The notes under the pieces are model-generated. The model saw only the letters and a list, made by a program, of their open reading frames with translations, made no database searches and had not been told where the DNA came from. 64,000 bases of DNA from Luteibacter pinisoli. Lineage in GTDB: Bacteria > Pseudomonadota > Gammaproteobacteria > Xanthomonadales > Rhodanobacteraceae. Location of the stretch: the NCBI RefSeq assembly GCF_006385595.1, contig NZ_CP041046.1:1364001-1428000 (forward strand), in the 5' to 3' direction. A program made the translations under genes and the position numbers. Positions 7,625 to 16,588 of this stretch are shown here, piece after piece; within the stretch, counting starts at the first letter, position 1, and each line of letters starts with the position of its first letter.

Positions 7625-10084
7625 ATGAATCGCAATACCCTTTCGGCAGCGATCGCCATGACGCTGTGCCTCGTCGCCGGCGGCGCCGTGGCCCAGGACA
7701 GCCAGACGGAGCAGACCCCGGCCGCGACGACCACCACGCAGCGCTCGAACGTCTCGACCACGTCGAACACCACCAACGACAACGCCACGCGCCGCGCCGC
7801 GGAGCAGATGAGCGCCGTGAGCGTGCGTGCGGATTCGCTGTCGCTGGGTGGCGGCCTGATGTCCATCCAGGACGCGCCGAAGGCCGTGTCGACCATTTCC
7901 CGTGACGCCATCAAGCAGGCGGCGCCGGGTGCGACCTTCATCCAGGCCATTGATTCGATCCCGGGCGTCGTGTCGTCCACCGACGACGTCACCGGCACCA
8001 ACGACGGCAACGTCACCATCCGTGGCTTTCCCATCGACGAAGTGGGCGTGACCGTCAACGGCGCCCCGATCAACGACAGCGGCAACTACAAGATCTACCC
8101 GACCGAGTACGGCGACACCGAGAACATGGGCGACATCACCGTCCAGCAGGGCTACCCGGACAACGACACGCCGATCGCCGGCGCGGCCGGTGGCTCCATC
8201 GCGTGGGTCACGGTCGATCCGTCGCACACCGCCGGCTTCGATTTCAGCCAGTCGCTTGGCCAGAACAGCTACCACCGCACCTTCGTCCGCCTGAACACCG
8301 GCGACACCGGCCCGGTCCGTTCCTGGCTGTCGTACTCGAACAACGAAACCGAGCTGTGGCGTGGCCGCGGCAAGGCGAAGATCACCAAGGTCGACGGCAA
8401 GTCGGTGTGGACGATCGACGACCGTAACTCGGTGACCTTCTCGGTGCAGTACAACCGCGAAGTGAAGACCAACTACGAAGGCCTGACCAAGGCCCAGGTG
8501 GCCCAGGAATACAAGCAGAGCTACGGCAGCGTCTACACGCCGGGCAGCACCAGCAGCAACTTCTACGCGCTGCACCAGAACCCGTTCCGTAACTACCTCG
8601 CCAGCGCCGACGGTGAGTTCACCTTCACCGACAGCCTGCGCCTGAGCGTGGTGCCGTACTTCCAGTACGGTTACGGCGGCGGCGGTTCCGGCAGCACGGT
8701 GACCGAGAACCCGCTGGCCACCAAGAACTACTACCACTCGGTGGATTACGACCTGGACGGCGACGGCAAGGTCAGCGGCACCAAGCTGGTCAACTCGTTC
8801 AGCAACTCCACCACGTATCGCCCGGGCGTCATCGCCAAGCTCAACCAGGACCTCACCGACAACAACAGCCTGGAATACGGCCTGTGGTGGGAGCGTCCGC
8901 GCCAGCAGCAGGACCAGGTGTTCGTGCAGGTGGACCCGGAAACGGGTGAGCCGGTCGACACGTGGGCGAAGAGCGGCCTGATCAAGTACCCGGACGGCCA
9001 GGTGCAGAAGTCGTACATCAACTACACGACGACGACCAACGAAAAGGCCTTCATCACCGACAACTGGACGCCGGACGACAAGTGGACGTTCACGGGCAGC
9101 CTGGCCTACGTCTGGTCCAAGCGTGATGGCTTCGTGGCGGAATACCCGGATTCGCTCGGCTCGATCAGCACGGCCGGCAAGGTCACGGCGACCAACAGCG
9201 CCTACGCCGCCAACCCGGACAAGACCTTCCACAAGTTCACCCCGACCGGCGGCATCAAGTACCAGCTGAACGACCAGAACCAGTTCTACTTCGGCATCGG
9301 CAAGACCTTCCGCGCACCGATCAACGGCGCCATCCTCTCCAACGCCCTGTACGGCAATGGCACGGCCCAGGCCAACCCGCTGCCGAACAAGCCGGAAACC
9401 TCGGTGACGGGTGATCTCGGCTGGCGCTTCTACGGTGACAGCGTCTCGGCCAGCGTCGACGCCTACGCATCCAACTTCAACAACAAGCAGGTGTCGGGCT
9501 ACGACGAGGTCACCGGCCTCACGGTGTACACCCAGCTGCCGAAGGTGCACATGCGCGGCATGAATGCCGAGGGCAGCTACAAGTTCGACGAGAACTGGTC
9601 GCTCTACGCCAACTACAACTACACCCGCGCCATCATGCAGGCGAACCTGGATTCGCTGGGCGACGGCATCTACTACACCAAGGGCAAGACCCTGCTGAAC
9701 GCGCCGTTGAACACCGGCTACATGGCGGTGAACTACAAGAACGGCCCGTTCTGGGCGTCGTTGAATGCCAAGTATCAGGGTGCGAGCTGGGGTGACTGGT
9801 CCAACACGCAGAAGATCGGCGGCTACACCACGCTGAACCTCAATGCGGGTTGGAACTTCCCGGACTTCTCGCCGTCGTTCCGCAGCCCGTACATCAAGAT
9901 CAACCTGTTCAACCTGGCTGACCGCAAGGCGTTCACGTACGCCAGCAACGTCACCTCGTTCCTGGCCGCTAACCCGGACAAGATCAAGGACGCGAACGGC
10001 ACCACCCTGTACGCCTCGGCGCCGTATTACTCGGTGCTGCAGGAACGCACCTTCATGGTCACCTTCGGCGCCTCGTTCTTCTAA
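7625..10084 (+). CDS. TonB-dependent receptor
   Basis: An outer-membrane, energy-coupled transporter of 819 residues. It has a signal peptide (MNRNTLSAAIAMTLCLVAGG, cleavage near AVA-QD), a low-complexity Thr/Asn linker, and a plug domain from about residue 60 (MSIQDAPKAVSTISRDAI, then NVTIRGFPIDEVGVTVNGAP). A 22-strand-type barrel follows, ending in the terminal phenylalanine needed for outer-membrane insertion (TFGASFF). An EF-hand-like loop DLDGDG at 376-381 lies in an extracellular-loop region. The substrate is unknown, and no Fur-like site is obvious upstream. Alternating YANYNYT and FYGIG type strands fit the family. Confidence 0.93.
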   Translation: MNRNTLSAAIAMTLCLVAGGAVAQDSQTEQTPAATTTTQRSNVSTTSNTTNDNATRRAAEQMSAVSVRADSLSLGGGLMSIQDAPKAVSTISRDAIKQAAPGATFIQAIDSIPGVVSSTDDVTGTNDGNVTIRGFPIDEVGVTVNGAPINDSGNYKIYPTEYGDTENMGDITVQQGYPDNDTPIAGAAGGSIAWVTVDPSHTAGFDFSQSLGQNSYHRTFVRLNTGDTGPVRSWLSYSNNETELWRGRGKAKITKVDGKSVWTIDDRNSVTFSVQYNREVKTNYEGLTKAQVAQEYKQSYGSVYTPGSTSSNFYALHQNPFRNYLASADGEFTFTDSLRLSVVPYFQYGYGGGGSGSTVTENPLATKNYYHSVDYDLDGDGKVSGTKLVNSFSNSTTYRPGVIAKLNQDLTDNNSLEYGLWWERPRQQQDQVFVQVDPETGEPVDTWAKSGLIKYPDGQVQKSYINYTTTTNEKAFITDNWTPDDKWTFTGSLAYVWSKRDGFVAEYPDSLGSISTAGKVTATNSAYAANPDKTFHKFTPTGGIKYQLNDQNQFYFGIGKTFRAPINGAILSNALYGNGTAQANPLPNKPETSVTGDLGWRFYGDSVSASVDAYASNFNNKQVSGYDEVTGLTVYTQLPKVHMRGMNAEGSYKFDENWSLYANYNYTRAIMQANLDSLGDGIYYTKGKTLLNAPLNTGYMAVNYKNGPFWASLNAKYQGASWGDWSNTQKIGGYTTLNLNAGWNFPDFSPSFRSPYIKINLFNLADRKAFTYASNVTSFLAANPDKIKDANGTTLYASAPYYSVLQERTFMVTFGASFF

Positions 10085-10106
10085 GTCGCCCGTGCCATCG
10101 GCCCCG

Positions 10107-10171
10107 CCTGCGGTCTCCGCAGGTGGCGGCCTCCGCAAGACGCCCCTCGTCCCGAGGGGCGTTTTTTTTTT
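10107..10171 (+). terminator. Double hairpin and terminator after the first TonB receptor
   Basis: A CCTGCGG-TCT-CCGCAGG hairpin (10107-10123) is followed by the main terminator, ACGCCCCTCG/CGAGGGGCGT (10139-10161), with ten T. The second hairpin alone is enough for intrinsic termination. Confidence 0.92.
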
Positions 10172-10541
10172 GCCCACCGGAAGGTGAATTCTTAACGTCG
10201 GGGTCTCATATGACATTGAGCCCTGCGAAGGGCGAAAGATCGTGACGCTTGCGCGTTCACGGATCACAAATATCGTAAAATCATATACTTATAAGTACTT
10301 TATCGATCTAAAGATAGTCGTTTTCGCGTGCTGGGTCGGACCTTTTCCTATCGCAACTTGTTACGGCGATGTAATAAACTTCATCTAGTCTTTACGGACC
10401 GCTGTCCTTCCGAGACCGCTGGGCGATGCCGCTCGGGTCAGGGGAAAACCGAAGAAATCGTTGTTGCCTTCCAGAGGACGGGCGTGTTGCGACGCCCCGT
10501 CTTTCCAGCTTTTTTTCTCGCGAAATTGTGAGGTTCGTTAC
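10172..10541. promoter_or_regulatory. Long leader of the Oar-type TonB receptor
   Basis: This gene-free stretch of 370 bases holds a CGTGACGC/GCGTTCACG imperfect dyad at 10241-10261. An AT-rich block follows with the 12-bp palindrome TACTTATAAGTA at 10286-10297. Near the gene is a hairpin followed by a T run (10477-10516). A 67-codon ORF at 10328-10531 looks spurious. The AT-rich block is the most likely promoter region, but no clear -35/-10 pair can be named. Confidence 0.4.
10477..10516 (+). terminator. Terminator-like hairpin 25 bases before a TonB receptor start
   Basis: GACGGGCGT pairs with ACGCCCCGTC (one bulged C) around a GTTGCG loop. The bases TTTCCAGC and then seven T follow. The ATG of the receptor is at 10542, so any transcript starting in the leader must pass this structure. 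The T run is interrupted directly after the stem, so termination strength is uncertain; it could be an attenuator or just a stable 5' hairpin. Confidence 0.45.
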
Positions 10542-13500
10542 ATGCAGAAGCGTATCCGCGCCAAACTCCTGCCGTTGGCCATTGCGTCGCTTATCGCCGC
10601 GCCTGCCGCCTTCGCCCAGGAAACGTCGTCGACGATCAGCGGCCGTGTCCTTGATAGCGCCGGCCAGCCGGTCGCCAACGCCACCGTCGTCATCGTCCAC
10701 GAGCCGTCGGGCACCACCAAGACGACGACCACGGACGCCAACGGCCGTTACGCGGCCCAGGGCCTGCGCGTCGGCGGTCCGTTCGACGTGACCGCGACCA
10801 AGGACGGCACGCCGTCTGCCCGCCAGGACAACGTCTACCTGCAGCTGGGTGCCGATACCTCGGTGAACCTGAGCGCCGGCGCCGCGGCCAATGCCGCTGA
10901 TGCCACCGCGCTGGGCGCCGTGACGGTGTCCGCTGTGTCGGGCCAGTTCTCGTCGGAGAACAAGGGCCTGGGCACCAACATTTCGCAGGCGCAGCTGAAG
11001 GCCACGCCGACCCCCAGCGGCAACATCGCTGACATCGCCCGCCTCGACCCGCGCGTCAACGTCGACCACGGCACCGGCGCCATCTCGGCCAACGGCCAGA
11101 ACGCCCGCATGAACACCATCAAGGTCGACGGCCTTGGCGTGGGCGACCCGTTCGGCCTGAACGGCACCGGCCTGCCGACCGTCGGCTCGCCGGTCTCGAT
11201 GGACACGCTGGATTCGTTCAACATCTCGACCGCCAACTACGACGTCGGCTCCGACACCATCGGTGCGGACATCAACGCCGTCACCAAGTCGGGTACCAAC
11301 GAGTTCCACGGCTCGGTGTACTACGGCTTCAAGAATGCCTCCAGCATGGTCGGCGAAGCCGGCTGGCTCAACAACGGCGCTGACCGCGACTACACCGAGT
11401 TCGACCGTAACTGGAAGGCCGGTGCCACCGTCGGCGGCCCGATCATCAAGGACAAGCTGTTCTTCTTCGCCGGTTACGAGAAGGAAGAAGTGACCGGCCT
11501 GAGCTCGGGCGCCGTCAACGGCCTCGACCCGTCGATCGCCACGTCGACCAACAACAAGGTCTCGTCGACCGACCTGCAGCGCACCATCGATGCCGCGCGC
11601 GGCCTCGGCCTGGTCCCGGGTACGCTGGGCGCGAATGGCGGCACGCTGAACGACAAGCGTTACATCGCCAAGCTCGACTGGAATATCACCGACGGCCACC
11701 GCATGAACCTTGCGTACCAGCGTACCAAGGAAGTGAAGCCCAACCCGCAGGGTAACGGCGCCTCGACGATCGGCCTGTCCAGCTACTGGTACACCGTCAA
11801 CACCGACAACAAGAACTACACGCTGCAGTCGTTCGACGACTGGAACGACGTGTTCTCGTCGGAAGCCAAGGTCGGCTACAGCGATTACTCGCTGAACCGT
11901 TCGGTGGACACGCAGCAGCCGCAGATCGGCGTGCGCGTGAACAACAATGTCTTGAACACCGGCCCGACGATCAACCTGGGCGAAGACCAGTTCTCGCATT
12001 ACAACGCGGCATCGGTGAAGACGCTGACCGCGATGTGGGCCGGCACGCTGTACCTCGACGACCACACCGTCAAGGGTGGCTTCGAGTGGGAGCGTAACCG
12101 CATCTACAACCTGTTCGGCCGCACCGAGTTCGGCGCGTACACCTTCGGCAACGGCATCAACAGCTTTGCCAATGGCCTGTACAGCAACTACTCGCTGTAC
12201 CAGCCGGCACCGGGTTACAGCCTGAACGACATCGCTGCCCAGTGGGAGCTGCGTCGCCACACGTTCTTCCTGCAGGACACCTGGCAGCCGACCGAGAATC
12301 TCTCGGTGCAGTTCGGCTTCCGCGTCAACAAGTACCTCACTGACGACAAGCCGCTGTACAACGCGACGTTCGCGCAGCGTTATGGCTTCAGCAACGCCAA
12401 TACCGTCAACGGTAGCCAGCTGGTCGAGCCGCGCCTGTCGTTCAACTACACCTTCGACAGCGATTACAAGACCCAGCTGCGTGGTGGCGTTGGCCTCTTC
12501 CAGTCCGATCCGCCGACCGTGTGGATGACGAACCCGTACCAGAACAACGGTATCAACATCGTCACCTACTCGTACGACCGCCAGCCGGACGGCGTCACCT
12601 GCAAGCTGGGCTCCCAGCTGCTGCCGTGCCCCGCGTTCAGCGCCGATCCGCTCAAGCAGAACACCAGCGGCCCGGGCACCATCCCGCAGCAGGCAGTGGA
12701 TACCGTCGACAAGGACTTCAAGCTCCCGAGCGTGTGGAAGTCGTCGATCGCGTTTGATCGTGAGCTGCCGTGGCAGGGCATCATCGCCAGCATCGAGTAC
12801 CAGCATCTCGACGTGCAGGACGGTATCTTCTACCAGAACCTGAATATCGGTAATCCGACCGGCCAGATGCCGGACGGTCGCTACACGTACTACGGCTGCA
12901 TCGGCGGCTCGACCCCGCTGAACGGCGGCACCGGCGCAAACTGCACAGCCAATGCCAACCTGCGTAACGGCGGTGCCGTTAGCGGTAACACGGCCCGCCT
13001 TCGTGCCGATAACCGCTTTGCCCAGGGCGTCACCTACCTGACCAACACCTCGAAGGGTGGTGCGGACACGGTGACCCTGTCGTTCACCAAGCCGATGGAA
13101 AATGGCTGGTCGTGGAGCGTGTCGGCCACCGGCGGCCACGCCACCGAAGTGAACCCGGGCACCTCCAGCCAGGCAACCTCGAACTACTCGAACAGCGCGT
13201 GGCGGAACCCGAACGAAGACGTCGCTTCCACGTCCAACACCAACATCGCGCAGCGCCTGAACGCGTCGGTGACGTGGCAGCACAACTTCTTCGGCGACTA
13301 CGCCACCACGATCAGCGCCTTCTACGACGGCCATTCGGGCGTGCCGTATAGCTGGGTGTTCGGTAACGACGCCAATGGTGACTCGTACTCGAAGGATCTG
13401 GCCTACATCCCGACCCGCAACGACGGCACGGTGTTCACCACCACGACCGGCGCGGCGGCTTCGCAGGCGCTCGTCAACCAGTTCTACGACTACATCCAGA

Positions 13501-13901
13501 ACGACAGCAACCTGCGCAAGAACCAGGGCAAGGTGGCTCGCCGCAACGACGCGGTCTCGGCCTGGGTCAACCAGCTCGACCTCGGCCTGAGCCAGGAAAT
13601 CCCGGGCATCTTCAAGGGCAACAAGGGCGAGATCCGTCTCGACATCTATAACTTCCTGAACCTGGTCAACAAGGACTGGGGCCAGCAGTCGTATGTTGGC
13701 TTCCCGTACACCCGCACGCTGGCCAACTTCGGTGGCGTGAACGCCCAGGGCGAGTACATCTACCAGCTGCCGACCGACTCGCAGGGCAATTACGCCCCGG
13801 GTTCGAAGGCTGTCTACGATGCCCCGACCGACAACAGCGCGACCAAGCTGAACCCGGTCTCGCGTTGGTCCGCCACGCTGACGGTGCGTTACACGTTCTA
13901 A
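10542..13901 (+). CDS. Oar-type TonB-dependent receptor with carboxypeptidase-regulatory-like domain
   Basis: A 1119-residue outer-membrane protein. The signal peptide MQKRIRAKLLPLAIASLIAA ends near AFA-QE. Residues about 28-105 form a CarboxypepD_reg-like beta-sandwich (TISGRVLDSAGQPVANATVV, then GRYAAQGLRVGGPFDVTATK). A plug domain (MNTIKVDGLGVGDPFGLNG) and a very long barrel follow, ending in LTVRYTF with a terminal Phe. The architecture matches Oar-like receptors of Xanthomonadales and Myxococcus, whose substrates are mostly unknown. The start at 10542 was preferred over an in-frame TTG at 10461 because it opens directly with the signal peptide. A strong terminator follows. Confidence 0.93.
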   Translation: MQKRIRAKLLPLAIASLIAAPAAFAQETSSTISGRVLDSAGQPVANATVVIVHEPSGTTKTTTTDANGRYAAQGLRVGGPFDVTATKDGTPSARQDNVYLQLGADTSVNLSAGAAANAADATALGAVTVSAVSGQFSSENKGLGTNISQAQLKATPTPSGNIADIARLDPRVNVDHGTGAISANGQNARMNTIKVDGLGVGDPFGLNGTGLPTVGSPVSMDTLDSFNISTANYDVGSDTIGADINAVTKSGTNEFHGSVYYGFKNASSMVGEAGWLNNGADRDYTEFDRNWKAGATVGGPIIKDKLFFFAGYEKEEVTGLSSGAVNGLDPSIATSTNNKVSSTDLQRTIDAARGLGLVPGTLGANGGTLNDKRYIAKLDWNITDGHRMNLAYQRTKEVKPNPQGNGASTIGLSSYWYTVNTDNKNYTLQSFDDWNDVFSSEAKVGYSDYSLNRSVDTQQPQIGVRVNNNVLNTGPTINLGEDQFSHYNAASVKTLTAMWAGTLYLDDHTVKGGFEWERNRIYNLFGRTEFGAYTFGNGINSFANGLYSNYSLYQPAPGYSLNDIAAQWELRRHTFFLQDTWQPTENLSVQFGFRVNKYLTDDKPLYNATFAQRYGFSNANTVNGSQLVEPRLSFNYTFDSDYKTQLRGGVGLFQSDPPTVWMTNPYQNNGINIVTYSYDRQPDGVTCKLGSQLLPCPAFSADPLKQNTSGPGTIPQQAVDTVDKDFKLPSVWKSSIAFDRELPWQGIIASIEYQHLDVQDGIFYQNLNIGNPTGQMPDGRYTYYGCIGGSTPLNGGTGANCTANANLRNGGAVSGNTARLRADNRFAQGVTYLTNTSKGGADTVTLSFTKPMENGWSWSVSATGGHATEVNPGTSSQATSNYSNSAWRNPNEDVASTSNTNIAQRLNASVTWQHNFFGDYATTISAFYDGHSGVPYSWVFGNDANGDSYSKDLAYIPTRNDGTVFTTTTGAAASQALVNQFYDYIQNDSNLRKNQGKVARRNDAVSAWVNQLDLGLSQEIPGIFKGNKGEIRLDIYNFLNLVNKDWGQQSYVGFPYTRTLANFGGVNAQGEYIYQLPTDSQGNYAPGSKAVYDAPTDNSATKLNPVSRWSATLTVRYTF

Positions 13902-13930
13902 GAAGGGCCCTGGCCTGACCTGGAACCGCA

Positions 13931-13961
13931 AACCGGCACCCGAAAGGGTGCCGGTTTTTTT
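13931..13961 (+). terminator. Rho-independent terminator after the Oar-type receptor
   Basis: AACCGGCACCC-GAAA-GGGTGCCGGTT with a GNRA-type tetraloop, followed by a T run. Confidence 0.93.
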
Positions 13962-14076
13962 GTACGTGCATGCCGTGGGGTTGACCACCGCCAGACCCCG
14001 CGTGATCCTAGGCAGTCCGCTCCCGTTCCGGAGTGGGGTTCGCCGCTAATTCGCGGTCAGAAGGACATGTAAGTCA

Positions 14077-15474
14077 ATGAATGCTCAACATTTCGGGGAG
14101 CCGATCACCGGCAAGACGGTCAGCGCCCGGGTCTCGCCCGCTGGCGGCCTCGATATCCTTTCCCGTAACGAAGTGGCGCGCCTGCGTGATGCCAGCGGGT
14201 CGGGCCTGCACCAGCTCCTGCGCCGTTGCGCGCTGGCGGTGCTCACCTCGGGCAACCTTTCCGATGACCCGGGCTCGATGTTCGAGCAGTACCCGGATTT
14301 CGACATCCAGGTGCTGCAGGAAGACCGCGGCATCAAGATCGAACTGAAGAACGCGCCCGAGCAGGCCTTCGTCGACGGCCGCATCATCCGCGGCATCAAC
14401 GAGCTGCTCGTGGCCGTGATGCGCGACATCGTCTACATCTCCACCCAGCTCGAATCCGGCGCCTTCGATCTCGACGACAGCGTGGGCATCACCCACAGCG
14501 TGTTCGAGATCCTGCGCAACTCACGCATCCTGCGCCCGCAGGTGGATCCCAACCTGGTCGTCTGCTGGGGTGGCCACTCGATCTCGCGCGACGAGTACGA
14601 GTACACCAAGCGCGTCGGTTACCAGCTGGGCCTGCGCAGCATGGACATCTGCACGGGCTGCGGCCCGGGTGCGATGAAGGGCCCGATGAAGGGCGCGACC
14701 ATCGCGCACGCCAAGCAGCGTCGCAAGGGCAACCGCTACATCGGCGTGACCGAGCCGGGCATCATTGCGGCCGAGTCGCCCAACCCGATCGTGAACAACC
14801 TGGTGATCATGCCGGACATCGAGAAGCGCCTCGAGGCGTTCGTCCGTCTTGGCCACGGCATCATCGTGTTCCCGGGCGGCGTCGGTACGGCGGAAGAAAT
14901 CCTCTACATGCTCGGCATCCTGCTGCTGCCGAAGAACAAGGGCATTCCGTTCCCGCTGATCTTCACCGGCCCGCGCAATTCCGCTGCGTACTTCGAGCAG
15001 ATCGACCGCTTCCTGCGCCTGTGCCTGGGCGACTCGGTGGCCGAGCACTACAAGATCATCATCGACGATCCGGCCGCGGTCGCCCACGCGATGGTGGCGG
15101 GTGTCGACAAGGTCCGTAACCATCGCCTGGACAACAAGGACGCGTTCTTCTTCAACTGGGCCCTGGATATCCCGCTGCCGTTCCAGCAGCCGTTCCCGCC
15201 GACCCACAACGCCATGTCCGGGCTAGCCCTGCATCGCGACCGCCCGCGCCATGAGCTGGCGGCCGACCTGCGCCGTGCGTTCTCGGGCATCGTCGCCGGC
15301 AACGTCAAGCCGGAAGGCGTTCGCGCCATCGCCGAGCATGGCCCCTTCGTCATCGACGGTGAGCCGGAGATCATGCGGGCGTTGGACGACCTGCTGAAGG
15401 CCTTCGTGGCGCAGCACCGCATGAAGCTGCCGGGTGGCACCGCGTACGAACCCTGCTACGTCGTGCGTACCTGA
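14077..15474 (+). CDS. ppnN: Nucleotide 5'-monophosphate nucleosidase (YgdH/PpnN)
   Basis: PpnN cleaves the N-glycosidic bond of purine and pyrimidine monophosphates, giving the base and ribose 5-phosphate. In E. coli it is activated by (p)ppGpp. The 465-residue length fits. The LOG-like Rossmann core shows VVCWGGHSISRDEYEY, CTGCGPGAMKGPMKGA and the catalytic FPGGVGTAEEILY motif; the N- and C-terminal extensions of the PpnN type are both present. It stands alone between the Oar receptor terminator and a DUF3309 gene. Confidence 0.95.
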   Translation: MNAQHFGEPITGKTVSARVSPAGGLDILSRNEVARLRDASGSGLHQLLRRCALAVLTSGNLSDDPGSMFEQYPDFDIQVLQEDRGIKIELKNAPEQAFVDGRIIRGINELLVAVMRDIVYISTQLESGAFDLDDSVGITHSVFEILRNSRILRPQVDPNLVVCWGGHSISRDEYEYTKRVGYQLGLRSMDICTGCGPGAMKGPMKGATIAHAKQRRKGNRYIGVTEPGIIAAESPNPIVNNLVIMPDIEKRLEAFVRLGHGIIVFPGGVGTAEEILYMLGILLLPKNKGIPFPLIFTGPRNSAAYFEQIDRFLRLCLGDSVAEHYKIIIDDPAAVAHAMVAGVDKVRNHRLDNKDAFFFNWALDIPLPFQQPFPPTHNAMSGLALHRDRPRHELAADLRRAFSGIVAGNVKPEGVRAIAEHGPFVIDGEPEIMRALDDLLKAFVAQHRMKLPGGTAYEPCYVVRT

Positions 15475-15481
15475 TCGACCG

Positions 15482-15513
15482 GGCAGGGCGGCCTCGCGCT
15501 GCCCTGCCGTTTC
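15482..15513 (+). terminator. Likely terminator after ppnN
   Basis: An 8-bp stem GGCAGGGC / GCCCTGCC with a GC-rich loop is followed by only GTTTCC, so the T tract is weak. Confidence 0.5.
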
Positions 15514-15603
15514 CTGAACGGGTGGTGCGGCCCCATGGGCCGCGTCACGGGGCCTAGACGGCCCCGGAGGCCACGATGCGTCACCCCCTCTGAGGAGACG
15601 CCC

Positions 15604-15759
15604 ATGCTCGTCACCATCCTGCTCGTCATTCTTGTCCTCGCCCTTGTCGGCGGCCTGCCCACCTGGGGCTACTCGCGTTCGTGGGGTTACGGCCCCAGCG
15701 GCGGTATCGGCGTCATCCTCGCCATCATTCTTGTCTGCTGGCTGCTCGGCGTTTTCTAA
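15604..15759 (+). CDS. DUF3309 family small membrane protein
   Basis: A 51-residue protein with two hydrophobic segments, MLVTILLVILVLALVGGLP and GGIGVILAIILVCWLLGVF, joined by an aromatic/glycine linker (TWGYSRSWGYGPSG). This is the standard layout of DUF3309 proteins, small inner-membrane proteins of unknown role. The ATG at 15604 has a TGAGGAG ribosome binding site; a longer in-frame start at 15535 would add residues not seen in the family. Confidence 0.85.
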   Translation: MLVTILLVILVLALVGGLPTWGYSRSWGYGPSGGIGVILAIILVCWLLGVF

Positions 15760-15841
15760 CGTCGTGCTCACGCCGCCGCGCATCCTTCAGTAGCATGGTG
15801 GGATGCGCGGCGCCCCCGTGGCGGCGCGAGGAGGAGACCCC

Positions 15842-15976
15842 ATGCCCCGACCCCACCGCCCCGTACCCGATACCGACCGGTCACCGCCGGGGACCTCGCC
15901 ACCGCCGTACGATCACGATCCGGTGGAACGCCCGGGTCCCGAGCCCGACACCGACGGCGAGGCGCCCGAGACGTGA
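15842..15976 (+). CDS. 44-residue proline/acid-rich ORF coupled to the alkyladenine glycosylase
   Basis: Starts MPRPHRPVPDTDRSPPGTSP and ends DTDGEAPET. It has a strong AGGAGGAGA ribosome binding site and its TGA overlaps the ATG of the downstream glycosylase (TGATG). About a third of the residues are proline and a fifth are acidic, so it is probably disordered. No family is recognised. It could be a real microprotein or only a device that couples translation of the next gene. Confidence 0.5.
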   Translation: MPRPHRPVPDTDRSPPGTSPPPYDHDPVERPGPEPDTDGEAPET

Positions 15977-16584
15977 TGGCGCCACGACGTCGCCCCGCCT
16001 GGCCCGGCGAGATCCTTCCCCGTACGTTCTTCCATCGCGATGCCCGCATCGTCGGCCCCGAGCTGCTCAACAAGCTGCTTGCGAATGCCGATGGGCGCGT
16101 CGGCCGCATCGTCGAGGTCGAGGCGTATGTCGGCGCGATTGATCCGGCGGCGCATACGTTTCGCGGGAAGACCAAGCGCAACGAAGTCATGTTCGGGCCG
16201 CCTGGTCACATGTATGTGTACTTCACCTATGGGATGCACTGGTGTGCGAACACGGTGTGCGGTGACGTGGGCGAGGGTAACGGCGTGCTCATCCGTGCGC
16301 TGGAGCCGGTCGCCGGCGTCGAGCAGATGCGTGCGGCGCGGCCAAAGATCCGCGTGGATCGCGAACTGTGCAGCGGGCCTGCGCGCCTGACCCAGGCCAT
16401 GGGCATCACCGGCGAACAGAACGGGATCGATCTCGTCCGCGCGCGCGATGGCTACACCGTGCTCGACGACGGCATGCCGCCGCCGGAAAACGTGCCGGGT
16501 TCGGCGCGCATCGGTATCCGTGAAGGCACGGACCTGCTGTGGCGGTGGTACGTGGCGGGCAACCGGAACGTCTCGAAGCCTTGA
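15976..16584 (+). CDS. DNA-3-methyladenine glycosylase (AAG/MPG family)
   Basis: This base-excision enzyme removes alkylated and deaminated purines by hydrolysing the glycosidic bond. The 202 residues carry the AAG signature GRIVEVEAYVGAIDPAAHTF, where the first Glu is the general base, then PGHMYVYFTYGMHWCANTVC, NGVLIRALEP and the SGPARLTQAMGI block. The ATG at 15976 overlaps the stop of the small upstream ORF; a GTG one codon earlier is possible. It is convergent with the serine hydrolase gene, four bases apart, with no terminator visible. Confidence 0.93.
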   Translation: MAPRRRPAWPGEILPRTFFHRDARIVGPELLNKLLANADGRVGRIVEVEAYVGAIDPAAHTFRGKTKRNEVMFGPPGHMYVYFTYGMHWCANTVCGDVGEGNGVLIRALEPVAGVEQMRAARPKIRVDRELCSGPARLTQAMGITGEQNGIDLVRARDGYTVLDDGMPPPENVPGSARIGIREGTDLLWRWYVAGNRNVSKP

Positions 16585-16588
16585 TGCG

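Noticed and set aside
7422..7628. A 68-codon ORF before the first TonB receptor
   Set aside because: It overlaps the receptor start, has no ribosome binding site and an Arg-rich, patternless sequence; the region is better explained as a leader.
7610..10267. An 885-codon open frame on the minus strand opposite the first TonB receptor
   Set aside because: Same reason: composition bias of antisense frames in GC-rich genes, with no recognisable domain.
10328..10531. A 67-codon ORF in the leader of the Oar-type receptor
   Set aside because: It runs through the hairpin and has no coding signature.
10392..13988. A 1198-codon open frame on the minus strand opposite the Oar-type receptor
   Set aside because: It mirrors the receptor gene exactly in extent, has no ribosome binding site or family motifs, and is Val/Arg/Gly/Asp-rich as expected for antisense of high-GC coding DNA.
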